DNA from: Nitratireductor aestuarii
GTDB taxonomy: Bacteria > Pseudomonadota > Alphaproteobacteria > Rhizobiales > Rhizobiaceae
DNA length: 64,000 nucleotides
Reading direction: 5' to 3'
Assembly: GCF_014641695.1 (NCBI RefSeq)
Contig: NZ_BMIF01000006.1
Coordinates: forward strand, 124,001-188,000
Shown: positions 42,712 through 52,332 of the stretch, piece by piece
Numbering within the stretch: position 1 is the first letter of the stretch
Layout of the letters: every line of letters starts with the position of its first letter
Program-made: the position numbers and the translations under genes
The notes under the pieces: model-generated
Database searches by the model: none
Told to the model about the DNA's origin: nothing
What the model saw: the letters and a program-made list of their open reading frames with translations, nothing else

Positions 42712-43365
42712 TCAGAAGCTGCTGCCGTAGCGCTGCAGACAACGCGCAAGCGCTTCGCCGGCGCCGCAATGCGCGGGCATCTCGACGCGCAAACGGGCTA
42801 TTGCCGATTGCTCCCACGGGCGCGGAGAACTGCCGGAGAGTTCGATGCGGACCAGTGACGGCAGTCTTGTGGTGCTTGTCCATTCGGGATTGAATTCGCC
42901 ATCCGGCCCGGCATAGCTGAACGATAGCTTCAGATCACCGCGCATCAACGGAAGCTCCTCCCCGCCCGACGTTGCCAGATGATCACGTCGAGCACGAATG
43001 AGGGCCCTGTCGCTTCCCGCCAGTCCTATTGAATAGGTCACGTCATCAAGCCCCGCGCGTGCCTGATAGCCGAGTGCGGGACGCACGAAGGTGACGCTTT
43101 CAGCACTTCCGTCGAAGCGGACTGCAATGATTGCGCTGTTGGGATCGGGATCGATGGGCTGCGCCGACTCCAGGTCTTCGACCATCCGGTCCAGAATGAC
43201 AGCCACCGTGTCTTCGCGACCGCCCCGGTCGATCATCCCCTGCCAGTGGCGCACCCAGGTTCCTGTGTACATCGACAGCCCGCCGAACAGGATCGTCGCC
43301 AGCAACAACGAAGCCAGGGCTTCGATCAGCGTAAAACCACCTTGAGTGCTTCGTCTGCCTGTCAT
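42712..43365 (-). CDS. gspJ: type II secretion minor pseudopilin GspJ
   Basis: A 217-residue prepilin-like protein with the class III leader and cleavage site G|FTLIEALASLLLATILFGG after a short basic leader. The mature chain has one N-terminal helix and a globular beta domain. Position behind gspI and length identify it as GspJ, part of the GspI-J-K tip complex of the pseudopilus. The ATG at 43365 overlaps the gspI stop (ATGA). It is last gene of the minus-strand gsp block. Leader cleavage would be by the GspO encoded at 61.5 kb. Confidence 0.85.
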   Translation of the reverse strand: MTGRRSTQGGFTLIEALASLLLATILFGGLSMYTGTWVRHWQGMIDRGGREDTVAVILDRMVEDLESAQPIDPDPNSAIIAVRFDGSAESVTFVRPALGYQARAGLDDVTYSIGLAGSDRALIRARRDHLATSGGEELPLMRGDLKLSFSYAGPDGEFNPEWTSTTRLPSLVRIELSGSSPRPWEQSAIARLRVEMPAHCGAGEALARCLQRYGSSF

Positions 43366-43730
43366 TGCAGCCTGCCAAGGCAAACGGTCTGCATCACATC
43401 CTTATCCCTATCCGCGGTGCTGCGCACCGTGACGGAGTAGAGCTGCCATCCGGCTTCAGTCAGGGCAGCGCTGCGTTCAAAGTCGTAGGGCTCCACGAGG
43501 ACCGTGAAATCTCCGATCTCACGCCGCCCCGGTTGCAGCGGATCGAGCGTCATGGCCACTGCCATGGCAGCCTGCATGTTGACGCGGCGGTCCGTCGACC
43601 GGTCCAGCCCCGCGAACGCGCCGGCGGCGCCCGTGATGATGCGCGCGATCGGAACGATCAGCAGCAAGGCAATTGCAAGCGAAGCCAGAACCTCGATCAG
43701 CGTAAAGCCGCGTCTGTGTCGCGCTGTCAT
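43362..43730 (-). CDS. gspI: type II secretion minor pseudopilin GspI
   Basis: A 122-residue prepilin with leader MTARHRRG and cleavage before FTLIEVLASLAIALLL; Glu5 is present. Its small size and place between gspH and gspJ fit GspI, which nucleates the pseudopilus tip with GspJ and GspK. It overlaps both neighbours by 4 bp. Confidence 0.85.
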   Translation of the reverse strand: MTARHRRGFTLIEVLASLAIALLLIVPIARIITGAAGAFAGLDRSTDRRVNMQAAMAVAMTLDPLQPGRREIGDFTVLVEPYDFERSAALTEAGWQLYSVTVRSTADRDKDVMQTVCLGRLQ

Positions 43731-44203
43731 TTCGAGCTCATCTCAACGCGGCCGGTAAACCAGTCGACACGCAGCTCTATGGCCCTGCCGCTGGCGGAAA
43801 GTTTCATGACCCCTCCGCAGGATCGCCCGTCAGCGAGGAACCGCAACGTTCTCGTTCCGCCCTGGATGGGGCACTGGTCCGACGTGGTCCAGTCGATCGC
43901 CACACCGTCGCGAACTGAAATCGGATGGGCGCCCTTTACCTGGATGCGCCGGCTAGCCGGATCAACCATGACATCCGCGATATCCCCCGAGGTCATGGCC
44001 TTCACCCGGGCCTTGCGGAACTCGCCGCTGACACGAACCGCCTCGCCGGAAAGTTCGGCAGCTCCGATGCGGGCATAGGGCCGCGGCATCAGGACGAAGG
44101 CCGCCAGGGCGAAGATGGCGAGTGCCGCGATGACATCGATCAGCACGACACCGCGCTGTCCCTTCTTACGGGCGATGCTGCCCCTATGACCGGCCGCCGC
44201 CAT
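43727..44203 (-). CDS. gspH: type II secretion minor pseudopilin GspH
   Basis: A 158-residue prepilin whose cleavage region reads KKGQRG|VVLIDVIAALAIF. The residue at +5 is Asp instead of the nearly invariant Glu and position +1 is Val rather than Phe, both unusual. The C-terminal part (TLRFLADGRSCGG) is typical of GspH/FimT. I chose ATG 44203, with GGA at suitable distance; this overlaps gspG by 20 bp. The longer frame to 44407 lies within gspG and is spurious. Confidence 0.82.
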   Translation of the reverse strand: MAAAGHRGSIARKKGQRGVVLIDVIAALAIFALAAFVLMPRPYARIGAAELSGEAVRVSGEFRKARVKAMTSGDIADVMVDPASRRIQVKGAHPISVRDGVAIDWTTSDQCPIQGGTRTLRFLADGRSCGGVMKLSASGRAIELRVDWFTGRVEMSSK

Positions 44204-44609
44204 TGATTCCGTCAGAGGTGATGGTGAATGTCTTTCCATCACTGGAATATTTGTATTCATTACCCCAGGGATCGAGCGGAACGCCGTTAGTGCGAAGGTA
44301 TGGTCCGTTCCAGACCTGAACGGATGAGGGCTTTTGCACCAGGGCTCCAAGGCCTTCTGCCTGCACCGGATACCGGCCGACATCGATGTAGAAGATATCG
44401 AGCGCACTGGAGAATGCCTCGATCTGAAGCTTGGCCGCGCGCTCGCGGGAATCGGACAACTGCGCCAGAACGCGAGGGCCGACGAGGGCCGAGATCAGTC
44501 CGATGATGGCCAGAACGACCAGCATCTCGATCAGCGTGAAGCCCGCCTTGCGGCGCTTCGCTCGCTGGCGCTGCGTGAGATGGGAATCAACTGCAAAATG
44601 TATGCTCAT
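44184..44609 (-). CDS. gspG: type II secretion major pseudopilin GspG
   Basis: A 141-residue major pseudopilin: basic leader, G|FTLIEMLVVLAIIGLISALVG, then the GspG hallmark C-terminus GRYPVQAEGLGALVQKP, WNGPYLR and LDPWGNEYKY, whose acidic and aromatic residues form the calcium site in known structures. It assembles into the pseudopilus under GspE and GspF. AGGAG precedes the ATG. It lies 12 bp downstream of gspF. Confidence 0.93.
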   Translation of the reverse strand: MSIHFAVDSHLTQRQRAKRRKAGFTLIEMLVVLAIIGLISALVGPRVLAQLSDSRERAAKLQIEAFSSALDIFYIDVGRYPVQAEGLGALVQKPSSVQVWNGPYLRTNGVPLDPWGNEYKYSSDGKTFTITSDGINGGGRS

Positions 44610-44621
44610 GCACTCCGGCTC

Positions 44622-45833
44622 CTAACGGACCATGTCATTGAAGGACATCAGGGTAGACATGATCGACACGATCATACCCCCGATCAAAATGCTGATTGTT
44701 GCCACCGCCGCAGGGCCGACAAGCCCGACGATACGGGACAGCGAACGTTCCAGCCGGACTTCATAGAAGTCGGCGACACGATAGGAGAGACTTGCGAGTT
44801 CACCACTTTGCTCGCCAAGTCTCAACATGCGCACCGCCAGCGGCGGAAGCTGGAGAATCTCAAGTGCGTGGCCAAGCCTGTTGCCCTGCCGCAGCGCGTC
44901 GGATGCCTGCTGCGCGCGTACCCGGGCCGCCTCACCATGATCGATGGTGTCGGAGATGAGCTTGAAAGCCAGGGGAACCGCCACACCCGTTTCGACCATG
45001 ATGCCGAGGAGACGGGCGAAGCGACCTGTCCGGTAGCTGCCCGGTATTTCCGAAACAAGCGGAAGTTTCTTGGCGCTGCCCCACAGCCATGCCCATAGAA
45101 GGCCCCGCCGCGCCGCCACGACCAGCAGCAAGACGACGACAGCTAGGGCAAGCAGGAGTTCCAGCCCGTAGGAGCTGAGGAAGTTCGAAACGCCGAACAT
45201 CACCACCATCATGGTGTCCGTGTCGCCGCCCTGCACGATCATCGGTTCGAACTGGGGAACCACGCCAACCATGAAGAACACCAGGACGCAGATCGTGCCG
45301 GCGAACAGGACCGCCGGATACCGCAGTGCGGACTTGACCTTGGATTGCAGAGCCTCGAAATTCTGACGCTCCTCCACGATGCGCGACAGGAGGGTAGGCA
45401 ACTTGCCGGAGCTCTCCGCAACACGAACCATCGCGACCTGAAATGCCGGAAACAGGGCGGGCCATGCTTCCAGTGCACTGGAAAACGACTTGCCTGAAGC
45501 GAGGTCAGTCCGAATGCGGGTGACGACGGGTTCAAGTTTGCCGCTATCGAACTCCTTTTCCATGATCGCCAGCGCTTCGTCGATCCGGATGCCCGCATTG
45601 AGCATGATCGACAGATCGGAGAGCAGCTGCGTAACCGCCGCCAGCGGGATTCGCGTGGTGAATATCGGCGCCCGTGCGGCTGACTGCTGTGCTTCTTCTT
45701 CGACACTCACCGGGATCAAGCCGCGCGCGCCGAGCTTCTGGATGGCGTCGTCGGAATCCGACGCATCGATCCGGCCGAGTTCAAGCCGCCCTGCGCCATT
45801 CAAGGCTTTATACGCGAATGCTGTCGAAGCCAT
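44622..45833 (-). CDS. gspF: type II secretion inner-membrane platform protein GspF
   Basis: A 403-residue protein with two repeated T2SSF domains (about 70-190 and 270-395) and three membrane helices (about 170-190, 215-240 and 370-395). N-terminal FAYKALNGAGRLELGRIDA is the usual GspF start. It connects the GspE ATPase to pseudopilus assembly. The gene lies between the GspC-like gene and gspG in one operon. Confidence 0.92.
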   Translation of the reverse strand: MASTAFAYKALNGAGRLELGRIDASDSDDAIQKLGARGLIPVSVEEEAQQSAARAPIFTTRIPLAAVTQLLSDLSIMLNAGIRIDEALAIMEKEFDSGKLEPVVTRIRTDLASGKSFSSALEAWPALFPAFQVAMVRVAESSGKLPTLLSRIVEERQNFEALQSKVKSALRYPAVLFAGTICVLVFFMVGVVPQFEPMIVQGGDTDTMMVVMFGVSNFLSSYGLELLLALAVVVLLLVVAARRGLLWAWLWGSAKKLPLVSEIPGSYRTGRFARLLGIMVETGVAVPLAFKLISDTIDHGEAARVRAQQASDALRQGNRLGHALEILQLPPLAVRMLRLGEQSGELASLSYRVADFYEVRLERSLSRIVGLVGPAAVATISILIGGMIVSIMSTLMSFNDMVR

Positions 45834-45934
45834 CGCGCGCCTTCAGAGGAGATATTCGTACAAAAACGTCGTTCTTGGAGACCTTCAATCGAGATCTCGG
45901 CTGGGTGTTGAACGGTGCAAACCCTCCCACCGGT

Positions 45935-46471
45935 TTACCCTCCCTGTTCGTATTGAGCGGATTCTCCCTGCGGGACAGGGTTCCAGGGTTGTTGCGACCA
46001 TTCACCCTCCTCACCACCACCACCGCCAGCCTCATCGGAGAAGCCCAACGTGGCTCGGCCACCCGCTCCGTCGAGCTTGACCTCGAATTGACCAACCACC
46101 TTCAAGGTCCATCCTTCACGGCTTTCCCCCATCCGGAGCGTGAAGGCGTTCGTTTCCGCTGGGGAAATGAAGGTGGCACTGTTGAACCTTCCCGAACGCA
46201 CAACGCCGATCAGCTGCCAATCGGGTGCAGCGGCAGGAATGGGCTCGGGTTCCGGCTCGGGCTCAGGTTCCACAACGACAGGTTCAGGCTCGGGGGCCAC
46301 GAACTTTGTCGGAGCAGTCCGATCCGGCGAGAACAGGGGCCGTTCCCGAAGGGCCGCGTAGTCGCTCAAGGGGCGCTCCCTGACCGAAAGACTTTCCTCC
46401 ATGCCGAAGGAGAGGCTAGATGTAATCGCCAGCAGAGCGACGATCAAAGGTACGCGCTGCAGCATCGTCAT
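45935..46471 (-). CDS. GspC-like (HR-domain) type II secretion component
   Basis: A 178-residue protein with an N-terminal hydrophobic segment (about 6-22), a Glu-Pro-rich linker (EPEPVVVEPEPEPEPEP) and a small domain (about 83-145) beginning DWQLIGVVRSG and ending with KLDGAGGRATLGF, resembling the homology region of GspC. LRERPLFSPDR before the linker also recalls GspC. The PDZ or coiled-coil end of standard GspC is missing; a Gly-rich, acidic tail follows. It overlaps gspM by 4 bp. It may replace GspC as the link between platform and secretin; GspN/GspP is an alternative label. Confidence 0.6.
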   Translation of the reverse strand: MTMLQRVPLIVALLAITSSLSFGMEESLSVRERPLSDYAALRERPLFSPDRTAPTKFVAPEPEPVVVEPEPEPEPEPIPAAAPDWQLIGVVRSGRFNSATFISPAETNAFTLRMGESREGWTLKVVGQFEVKLDGAGGRATLGFSDEAGGGGGEEGEWSQQPWNPVPQGESAQYEQGG

Positions 46472-47079
46472 GACGCAGGCCCCTTCTCCCGGAAGGCGGA
46501 CAGCGAGACGTTCAGCGACAACGGCCGATCGAGCGAGCCATAGGCCTGGTAGCCTCCCCCTGCCACATCGACCCTGCGGTTCAACCGGAGCCTGAAGCTG
46601 TCAACGATCATGACGGGCGACCCTGCCTCTATCGCATAGAGGAGATCTGGCAGCGATTGCTCGACAACTTCGATGTCGGCGGTCAACCGCACCCGTTCCA
46701 GATCCTCCAACTGCGGATCGCCGATGCTCGAGACAAGGCCGTCCGTGGGAACATCGACGCGCCTGATAACGGCGCCCACGCGCTCGACGCGCTCGGAAAG
46801 CAGGCGCTGGAACTCGGCCGAGACGAGCCCGCTGGTTTGGGAATCGAGAAGTATCTTGCTCTCGCCAAGGTCGAGGGTGGGCGTATCGGCCTGATTGACC
46901 GCAGAACTGGATGCCTTGCGTTCAAGCAGGACGGTCCGTTCTTCATAGAGCGCGAGCGCCTGCGCCTCCGCGCGCCAGGTCAGCAGCGTATCGGCGACAA
47001 CGACCAACGCTCCGACAACCAGAAGCGCAATGACGATGAGGGATTGAAGCCGCTTGTCGCGCCACAGGGTCGTTCTCAT
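46468..47079 (-). CDS. gspM: type II secretion protein GspM, subtype b
   Basis: A 203-residue bitopic protein: cytoplasmic basic start MRTTLWRDKRL, one membrane span (about 12-31), a coiled-coil-like segment, then a ferredoxin-like periplasmic domain (about 85-200). Size and place after gspL match GspM. It pairs with GspL in the inner-membrane platform. Start overlaps the gspL stop. Confidence 0.8.
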   Translation of the reverse strand: MRTTLWRDKRLQSLIVIALLVVGALVVVADTLLTWRAEAQALALYEERTVLLERKASSSAVNQADTPTLDLGESKILLDSQTSGLVSAEFQRLLSERVERVGAVIRRVDVPTDGLVSSIGDPQLEDLERVRLTADIEVVEQSLPDLLYAIEAGSPVMIVDSFRLRLNRRVDVAGGGYQAYGSLDRPLSLNVSLSAFREKGPAS

Positions 47080-48143
47080 CGCAGCGACCCTCCTGTGCGC
47101 AGGAGCGGTCGGGTGTCTACCTCAAACTCCGAGGTAACGCCGTCCTCACCACGCAGAGCAGGTCCGACCAACTTGCTGTCTTCGAAACGACCAGACGATT
47201 CCAGCGCGGTCAGCACTTCCGGTACGTCGAGCGTACGCCCGGAGAGGCGAATGCGGCCATCGGCGAAAGACACCTCCGTTGCATACGAGTGTAGTGGCAA
47301 CGCCTCAGCCAGGTCATTCAATGCACCAAGCGCGCTCACGGCGTCGTCCTTGATGTTCAATGCGGTCTGCTCGGGCGCGGTCTCAGCCTTGACTGGCGTG
47401 GCTGCGAACGCAATCGCCTGCCGCGCTTTTTCGGCTCGGATCTCGACCGCAGCGCGCCGCTCGGCATAGCTGTCCTTGATCATTGGCCCCACCGCCAGGG
47501 CGGCGATGGCTGCGACGATGCTGGCCCCGAGCATGCCGGCGAGAAGAAGCTTCATCCGGCCACGGGTTCCTGTGCCCAATTGGCGGAACGTCGAGACGGT
47601 TACGTCGCCCCCTTCGGGCAACGGCGCGGAAATCAGAACCTGGCGGGCCTCCGTCACATTCAGGCATGCCAGGGCAGCAGCAACGCGCGAGCGCGGAACG
47701 ACCGCGACGGCAACCGTCACCTGCCGCGCCTCGCGGGCAATCTCGAGCACCTTGTGGCCGAAATAGATGTCGGAGACGGGCAGTGGCGAAAGCGCGCCCA
47801 TACGCGACGCAACAATGCCGTCAAGATGGCTGACCGCCTCCATGGGCAGTTCGATCCGGCGCGCGATCACCCAGCTCGCCGGGATGCCGAGGTGGACCGT
47901 CTTCCCGTTCACCGCGCTGCGAAACGCGGCGGATGGTTGAGCATCCTCGGATATTGGCATCGACAGGGGGGCTGACGGCTTGCGGCCCGATACCGGCCGG
48001 ATTTCAAGCTCACTTCCGTCATCAGCAACCGACCCGATGACGCGGCTACCGGATTTGACGCGTGAAAGCTCATCCAGCAGAGAGGCTGGTCCCGCGATCC
48101 AGTCGTCCATGCCGCGGATCACCGCGGTGAAAGGAGAAGCCAT
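47076..48143 (-). CDS. gspL: type II secretion protein GspL
   Basis: About 355 residues: an N-terminal actin-like cytoplasmic domain (about 1-205), one membrane span (about 208-230, MKLLLAGMLGASIVAAIAAL) and a periplasmic domain (about 240-355) with a ferredoxin-like fold ending LSGRTLDVPEVLTALESSGRF. GspL anchors the GspE ATPase. I prefer the ATG at 48143 to the TTG at 48152. It is first gene of the minus-strand gsp operon, and a terminator for the converging-side dehydratase gene lies 170 bp upstream. Confidence 0.82.
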   Translation of the reverse strand: MASPFTAVIRGMDDWIAGPASLLDELSRVKSGSRVIGSVADDGSELEIRPVSGRKPSAPLSMPISEDAQPSAAFRSAVNGKTVHLGIPASWVIARRIELPMEAVSHLDGIVASRMGALSPLPVSDIYFGHKVLEIAREARQVTVAVAVVPRSRVAAALACLNVTEARQVLISAPLPEGGDVTVSTFRQLGTGTRGRMKLLLAGMLGASIVAAIAALAVGPMIKDSYAERRAAVEIRAEKARQAIAFAATPVKAETAPEQTALNIKDDAVSALGALNDLAEALPLHSYATEVSFADGRIRLSGRTLDVPEVLTALESSGRFEDSKLVGPALRGEDGVTSEFEVDTRPLLRTGGSLR

Positions 48144-48312
48144 CCCGGTCAAACCTTCAAGCGGAAGCGGGGACAGTGCCCGGATTTCCGTCGCGCGTGA
48201 GAACTAACCATAACGTATCTTCAGAACATTATTCCAGATCCATCAGAATTCCTCGTCCAGCGGGTACTGAGCCCTCCCGAGAGACTGCGATGAGGCGAAT
48301 TGCCGGCAAATT

Positions 48313-48335
48313 GCCCGCCATGGAAGTTGGCGGGC
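48313..48335 (-). terminator. terminator after the dehydratase gene
   Basis: Arms GCCCGCC (48313-48319) and GGCGGGC (48329-48335) with a 9-base loop lie 40 bp beyond the dehydratase stop; on the minus strand AATTTG follows, a modest U-tail. It also separates this gene from the gspL promoter. Confidence 0.65.
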
Positions 48336-48374
48336 GATGTCTGCCAGGCCATTCGGCCCAGGCAGGAACTGCCC

Positions 48375-50177
48375 CTAATGGTTGTCGCGGGGCAGGCCGC
48401 TCGTGACGGCTATGTTCTGGTATTTCACCGCCGGCTTCAGCACCATTCCCTCGGAAAGCTGGTCAACCATCGACCGCTGGATCTCCTGCCATGGTGTCTG
48501 ATGCTTTGGATAGGCATAGCCACCCTGGCTCTGCAGATCGGCGCGACGGCGCTCAATCTCCTCGTCCGACACCAGGATATCGGCAGTTCCCTTGCGCAGG
48601 TCGATGCGGACGCGGTCACCGGTACGAAGCAGCGCAAGTCCACCACCTACGGCCGCTTCGGGCGAAGCGTTGAGGATCGATGGTGAGCCGGACGTACCGG
48701 ATTGACGGCCGTCACCGATGCAGGCCAGCGAATGTATGCCCTTCTTGATGAGGTACGCAGGCGGCTGCATGTTCACCACTTCGGCGCCGCCCGGATAACC
48801 AACGGGGCCGGCTCCGCGCATGAACAGGATGCTATGCTCGTCGAGGCCGAGTGACGGATCATCGATACGGGCGTGGTAGTCTTCGGGTCCGTCGAAGACG
48901 ACCGCGACGCCCTCGAAGGCATCGGGATCATCAGGGTTCGACAGATAGCGCTCGCGGAACTCCGGCGAGATCACGCTCGTCTTCATGATCGCGGAATCGA
49001 ACAGATTGCCCTTCAGGTTGATGAAGCCCGCATCCTTCTTGAGCGGCTCAGAAACCGGGCGAATGACCTTGGTATCGAGGTTCTCGGCATTGGCGCAGTT
49101 GTCGCCGATCGTACGGCCGTTGGCGGTGACGGCTCCAGGGTGGGGCAGCAGGCCGGCCTTCAACAGCTCTGCCACAACGGCTGGCACGCCGCCCGCATGG
49201 TAATAGTCCTCGCCGAGATATTCACCGGCTGGCTGGAGATTGACGAGCAGCGGAACGTGATGACCGACGTTCTGCCAGTCGTCGGTGGTAAGCGATACGC
49301 CGAGATGGCGCGCGACGGCATTGAGATGGATTGGCGCATTGGTCGAACCGCCGATGGCGGAATTGACGACGATCGCGTTTTCGAAAGCCTCGCGGGTCAT
49401 GATGTCGGAGGGCTTGAGGTCCTCCCACACCATATCCACGATGCGCCAGCCGGTCTGGTAGGCCATTTGGCCGCGTTCGCGATAGGGAGCGGGGATCGCC
49501 GCCGAGCCGGGCAACTGCATGCCAAGTGCCTCGGCCAGTGAGTTCATCGTCGTCGCCGTGCCCATCGTGTTGCAGAAACCGACGGACGGCGCCGATGAGG
49601 CGACCAGATCCATGAACTGGTTGTAGTCGATCTCTCCGGCAGCGTATCTCTCGCGTGACTTCCAGACGATCGTGCCGGAGCCGGTGCGTTCGCCCTTGTG
49701 CCAGCCGTTCAGCATCGGGCCGACAGACAAGGCAATGGCAGGAATGTTGACGGTGGCCGCGGCCATCAGCAACGCCGGAGTGGTCTTGTCGCAGCCGATG
49801 GTCAGCACGACGCCGTCGAGCGGATAGCCGTAGAGCACCTCAACGAGCGCGAGATAAGCGAGATTGCGGTCAAGTGCTGCGGTCGGCCGCTTGCCGGTCT
49901 CCTGAATCGGGTGGACCGGGAATTCCAGCGGAACACCACCGGCAGCCACAATGCCGTCGCGTACCCGCTTGGCAAGCTCGATATGATGCCGGTTGCAGGG
50001 CGACAGGTCAGAGCCCGTCTGGGCGATTCCGATAATCGGCTTTCCGGACTGCAGTTCTTCGCGTGTCAGCCCGTAATTCAGGTACCGCTCGAGATAAAGC
50101 GCCGTCATACCAGGATTATCGGGGTTGTCGAACCATTCGCGCGAACGCAGACGCTTCGAACCGTTTACGTTGGACAT
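48375..50177 (-). CDS. IlvD/Edd-family sugar-acid dehydratase (L-arabinonate / D-xylonate type)
   Basis: A 600-residue dehydratase with the three cluster cysteines C61 (LSPCNRHH), C129 (IGCDKTTPA) and C201 (GFCNTMGTA), placed as in the [2Fe-2S] L-arabinonate dehydratase of Rhizobium rather than in amino-acid IlvD. It binds Mg2+ and converts an aldonate to its 2-keto-3-deoxy form. GGGAGG precedes the ATG. A perfect palindrome shared with the iclR promoter lies about 80 bp upstream, so an IclR-controlled sugar-acid pathway with GguC is likely. It is inserted between two parts of the type II secretion cluster. Confidence 0.88.
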   Translation of the reverse strand: MSNVNGSKRLRSREWFDNPDNPGMTALYLERYLNYGLTREELQSGKPIIGIAQTGSDLSPCNRHHIELAKRVRDGIVAAGGVPLEFPVHPIQETGKRPTAALDRNLAYLALVEVLYGYPLDGVVLTIGCDKTTPALLMAAATVNIPAIALSVGPMLNGWHKGERTGSGTIVWKSRERYAAGEIDYNQFMDLVASSAPSVGFCNTMGTATTMNSLAEALGMQLPGSAAIPAPYRERGQMAYQTGWRIVDMVWEDLKPSDIMTREAFENAIVVNSAIGGSTNAPIHLNAVARHLGVSLTTDDWQNVGHHVPLLVNLQPAGEYLGEDYYHAGGVPAVVAELLKAGLLPHPGAVTANGRTIGDNCANAENLDTKVIRPVSEPLKKDAGFINLKGNLFDSAIMKTSVISPEFRERYLSNPDDPDAFEGVAVVFDGPEDYHARIDDPSLGLDEHSILFMRGAGPVGYPGGAEVVNMQPPAYLIKKGIHSLACIGDGRQSGTSGSPSILNASPEAAVGGGLALLRTGDRVRIDLRKGTADILVSDEEIERRRADLQSQGGYAYPKHQTPWQEIQRSMVDQLSEGMVLKPAVKYQNIAVTSGLPRDNH

Positions 50178-50630
50178 TTAACACCTCCCAGAACCGTCCT
50201 CCGGGACATCGATATGGCATCGGGAATTAACCGACAAGCCCTTTTCAATCGAATGTGGACAAATTGTCCATTTTGTGGAATTTAAAATATAACGCTACGG
50301 CGGGTTCGTAAAGATGCACCGCGAGCTGGAGGAGGAGAACCAAGCGTGAGCCGGATCATATCCATTCCTGCCTAAGGATGCGCGGGCAAAAAACGTGTTT
50401 TGCGTCACCTGAAACGGCAAAGCGGGTGGCCGGTCTTGGTAAGGATTTGAAGGGCACGAGCACTTGACTCCAGTGCCGCATGGCCTTCTGGTCTGGCAAA
50501 GCCTTCCGGTAAACCGTAGGATCGGGAATTATGCCGGGCAGGTTACTCTGCGGACCAAGCCAATAGCCGGATCCGGTTTGCGCAAGCCGGCGTCCGTTGT
50601 GCTAAAGGGTCAAGTGCGAAGGTATGTTCA
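50178..50630. other. intergenic region between dehydratase gene and gspE
   Basis: This 453-bp divergent gap carries the IclR-type palindrome near its left end, an AT-rich stretch at 50280-50292 that may belong to a promoter, and a gspE ribosome site (GAAGG) before 50631. I found no gene or RNA motif in the rest. Confidence 0.6.
50256..50270. promoter_or_regulatory. IclR-type operator upstream of the dehydratase gene
   Basis: TGGACAaatTGTCCA is a perfect 6-bp inverted repeat with a 3-base spacer. Its arms and spacing are identical to those of the palindrome at 56534-56548 in the iclR promoter. It lies 79-93 bp upstream of the dehydratase start on the minus strand. Confidence 0.65.
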
Positions 50631-52322
50631 ATGAACTCAATGCCTCCAGGCTTACATTCACACTCCCTCCTGGCGGCTTTGTCCGACGCCGGATTGGCGA
50701 GCCGTGAAGCGACGCGGGATCTTTTCGGTGAGAACGAGGCCTCACGAGCCTCGGACCTTCACCGCCTGATCGAAGCGCAGATCGTAGACGCCGACGCGCT
50801 TGCAGGCTTCCTGTCGTCCTATTATGGCGTGCGGCTTCTCGACCGCCAGCAGCTGGCAGACTACAAGCCTGCCGCGCAGAACCTCTCCAATCGATTTCTC
50901 GTGGAGAACTGGATCGCGCCGCTGACGGCGCCGGACGGACACCTTGTCATAGGGGTTCTTCACCCAGGCGACGATGACCCGATTACCGCACTGCGGGCTG
51001 TTCTCGACGGGGAAGCAGAGGTGTGCGTCATACCCGCACCCGATCTGGAAACCTGCCTGGAACACCTTTCCGGCGCTCAGTATGTCGCCCAGGCCACCGG
51101 CGAAGGAGCGACCTCCGAAGCCGCGATCGATAGCCTGCGCGATCTTGCAAGCGGGGCGCCGGTCGTCGTTGTCGTCGATGACATCTTCAAGCGCGCGCTC
51201 GACCTGAGGGCGACGGACATTCACATCGAACCGATGCGCGGAAGGCTCGTCATGCGGTTTCGCATCGACGGTGTGTTACGGATAATGCCTTCGCCGCCGC
51301 ACGAAATGAGCGATGCTATCGTATCGCGTATCAAGGTGCTCGCCGGCCTCGACATTACCGAGCGCCGGAAGCCTCAGGACGGTGCGATGCGCCTTCCGGT
51401 CGGCGACCGCGAAATCGAACTGCGCGTAGCGACCCTTACCTCTATCCACGGTGAGACGGTCGTCATGCGTATCCTGCATCGCGACAGCGTTCTTCTGGAT
51501 TTTGCGGGCGTGGGTCTCGACGAGGACGATCGGCGGATCATGCACCGGCTGCTCGAGCACACGCACGGCATGATCGCCGTTGCCGGTCCGACCGGTAGTG
51601 GCAAGACGACAACACTCGCAGCGGCGCTTTCCAAGCTCAACGATCCCGGCCGCAAGATCGTGACGATCGAGGACCCTGTCGAGTACCAGATTCCGGGCAT
51701 CGTCCAGTCGCAGATCAACACGGCTGCCGGCATGACCTTTGCGTCGGCACTTCGCGCCTTTGTGCGTCAGGACCCCGATGTGATCCTGATCGGCGAGATG
51801 CGTGACGGCGAGACGGCACGCGCTGCGGTCCAGGCAGCTCTCACCGGTCACCTCGTGCTGTCTACCGTCCACGCGAACACTGCAGCAGCTGCCTTCACGC
51901 GTATGCGCGACCTTGGCGTGGAGACCTACCTTCTTGTCGGCGCTCTGCGGGGCATCATCTCTCAGCGCCTGTTGCGGCGGCTCTGCGACCACTGCAAGGA
52001 AGAGGGGGTTCTTTCGCCCGAGCTCTTCTTCTCCGACACGCGCTATCAGGCTGTCGGGTTCTCTCCGGGTCAGAAGGTTTTCAACGCGGTTGGTTGCGGT
52101 CGCTGTAACTCGACGGGCTATCGCGGCCGCATCGCTGTATTCGAGATCCTCGTTCTCGATGAAGCAATCACCGAACTTGCTTCGAAAGGGGCGGATCACG
52201 CCATGATCGAAGCACTGGCTCTGGAGCGGGGCATGCGCACCATGTCCCATGACGGCGCCAGAAAGGCAGGCCAGGGTCTGACCTCGCCTGCGGAAGTTCT
52301 CAGGGTCACCGGGTTCCGGTGA
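50631..52322 (+). CDS. gspE: type II secretion ATPase GspE
   Basis: A 563-residue secretion ATPase: N-terminal domains (about 1-165), then the motor with Walker A GPTGSGKT (319-326), the Asp box following, Walker B DVILIGEMRDGETA, the His box HLVLSTVHAN, and a zinc-binding tetracysteine (CDHC ... CGRC) near 455-490. It drives pseudopilus growth on the inner face of the membrane with GspL and GspF. It stands alone on the plus strand, away from both other gsp blocks, and converges on the zinc-uptake operon. Confidence 0.94.
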   Translation: MNSMPPGLHSHSLLAALSDAGLASREATRDLFGENEASRASDLHRLIEAQIVDADALAGFLSSYYGVRLLDRQQLADYKPAAQNLSNRFLVENWIAPLTAPDGHLVIGVLHPGDDDPITALRAVLDGEAEVCVIPAPDLETCLEHLSGAQYVAQATGEGATSEAAIDSLRDLASGAPVVVVVDDIFKRALDLRATDIHIEPMRGRLVMRFRIDGVLRIMPSPPHEMSDAIVSRIKVLAGLDITERRKPQDGAMRLPVGDREIELRVATLTSIHGETVVMRILHRDSVLLDFAGVGLDEDDRRIMHRLLEHTHGMIAVAGPTGSGKTTTLAAALSKLNDPGRKIVTIEDPVEYQIPGIVQSQINTAAGMTFASALRAFVRQDPDVILIGEMRDGETARAAVQAALTGHLVLSTVHANTAAAAFTRMRDLGVETYLLVGALRGIISQRLLRRLCDHCKEEGVLSPELFFSDTRYQAVGFSPGQKVFNAVGCGRCNSTGYRGRIAVFEILVLDEAITELASKGADHAMIEALALERGMRTMSHDGARKAGQGLTSPAEVLRVTGFR

Positions 52323-52332
52323 CCGGTCTCTC

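Noticed and set aside
46230-46300. Repetitive GGCTCG/GGTTC-like stretch within the GspC-like gene
   Set aside because: It encodes the Glu-Pro linker of the protein and is explained by coding content, not a separate repeat element.
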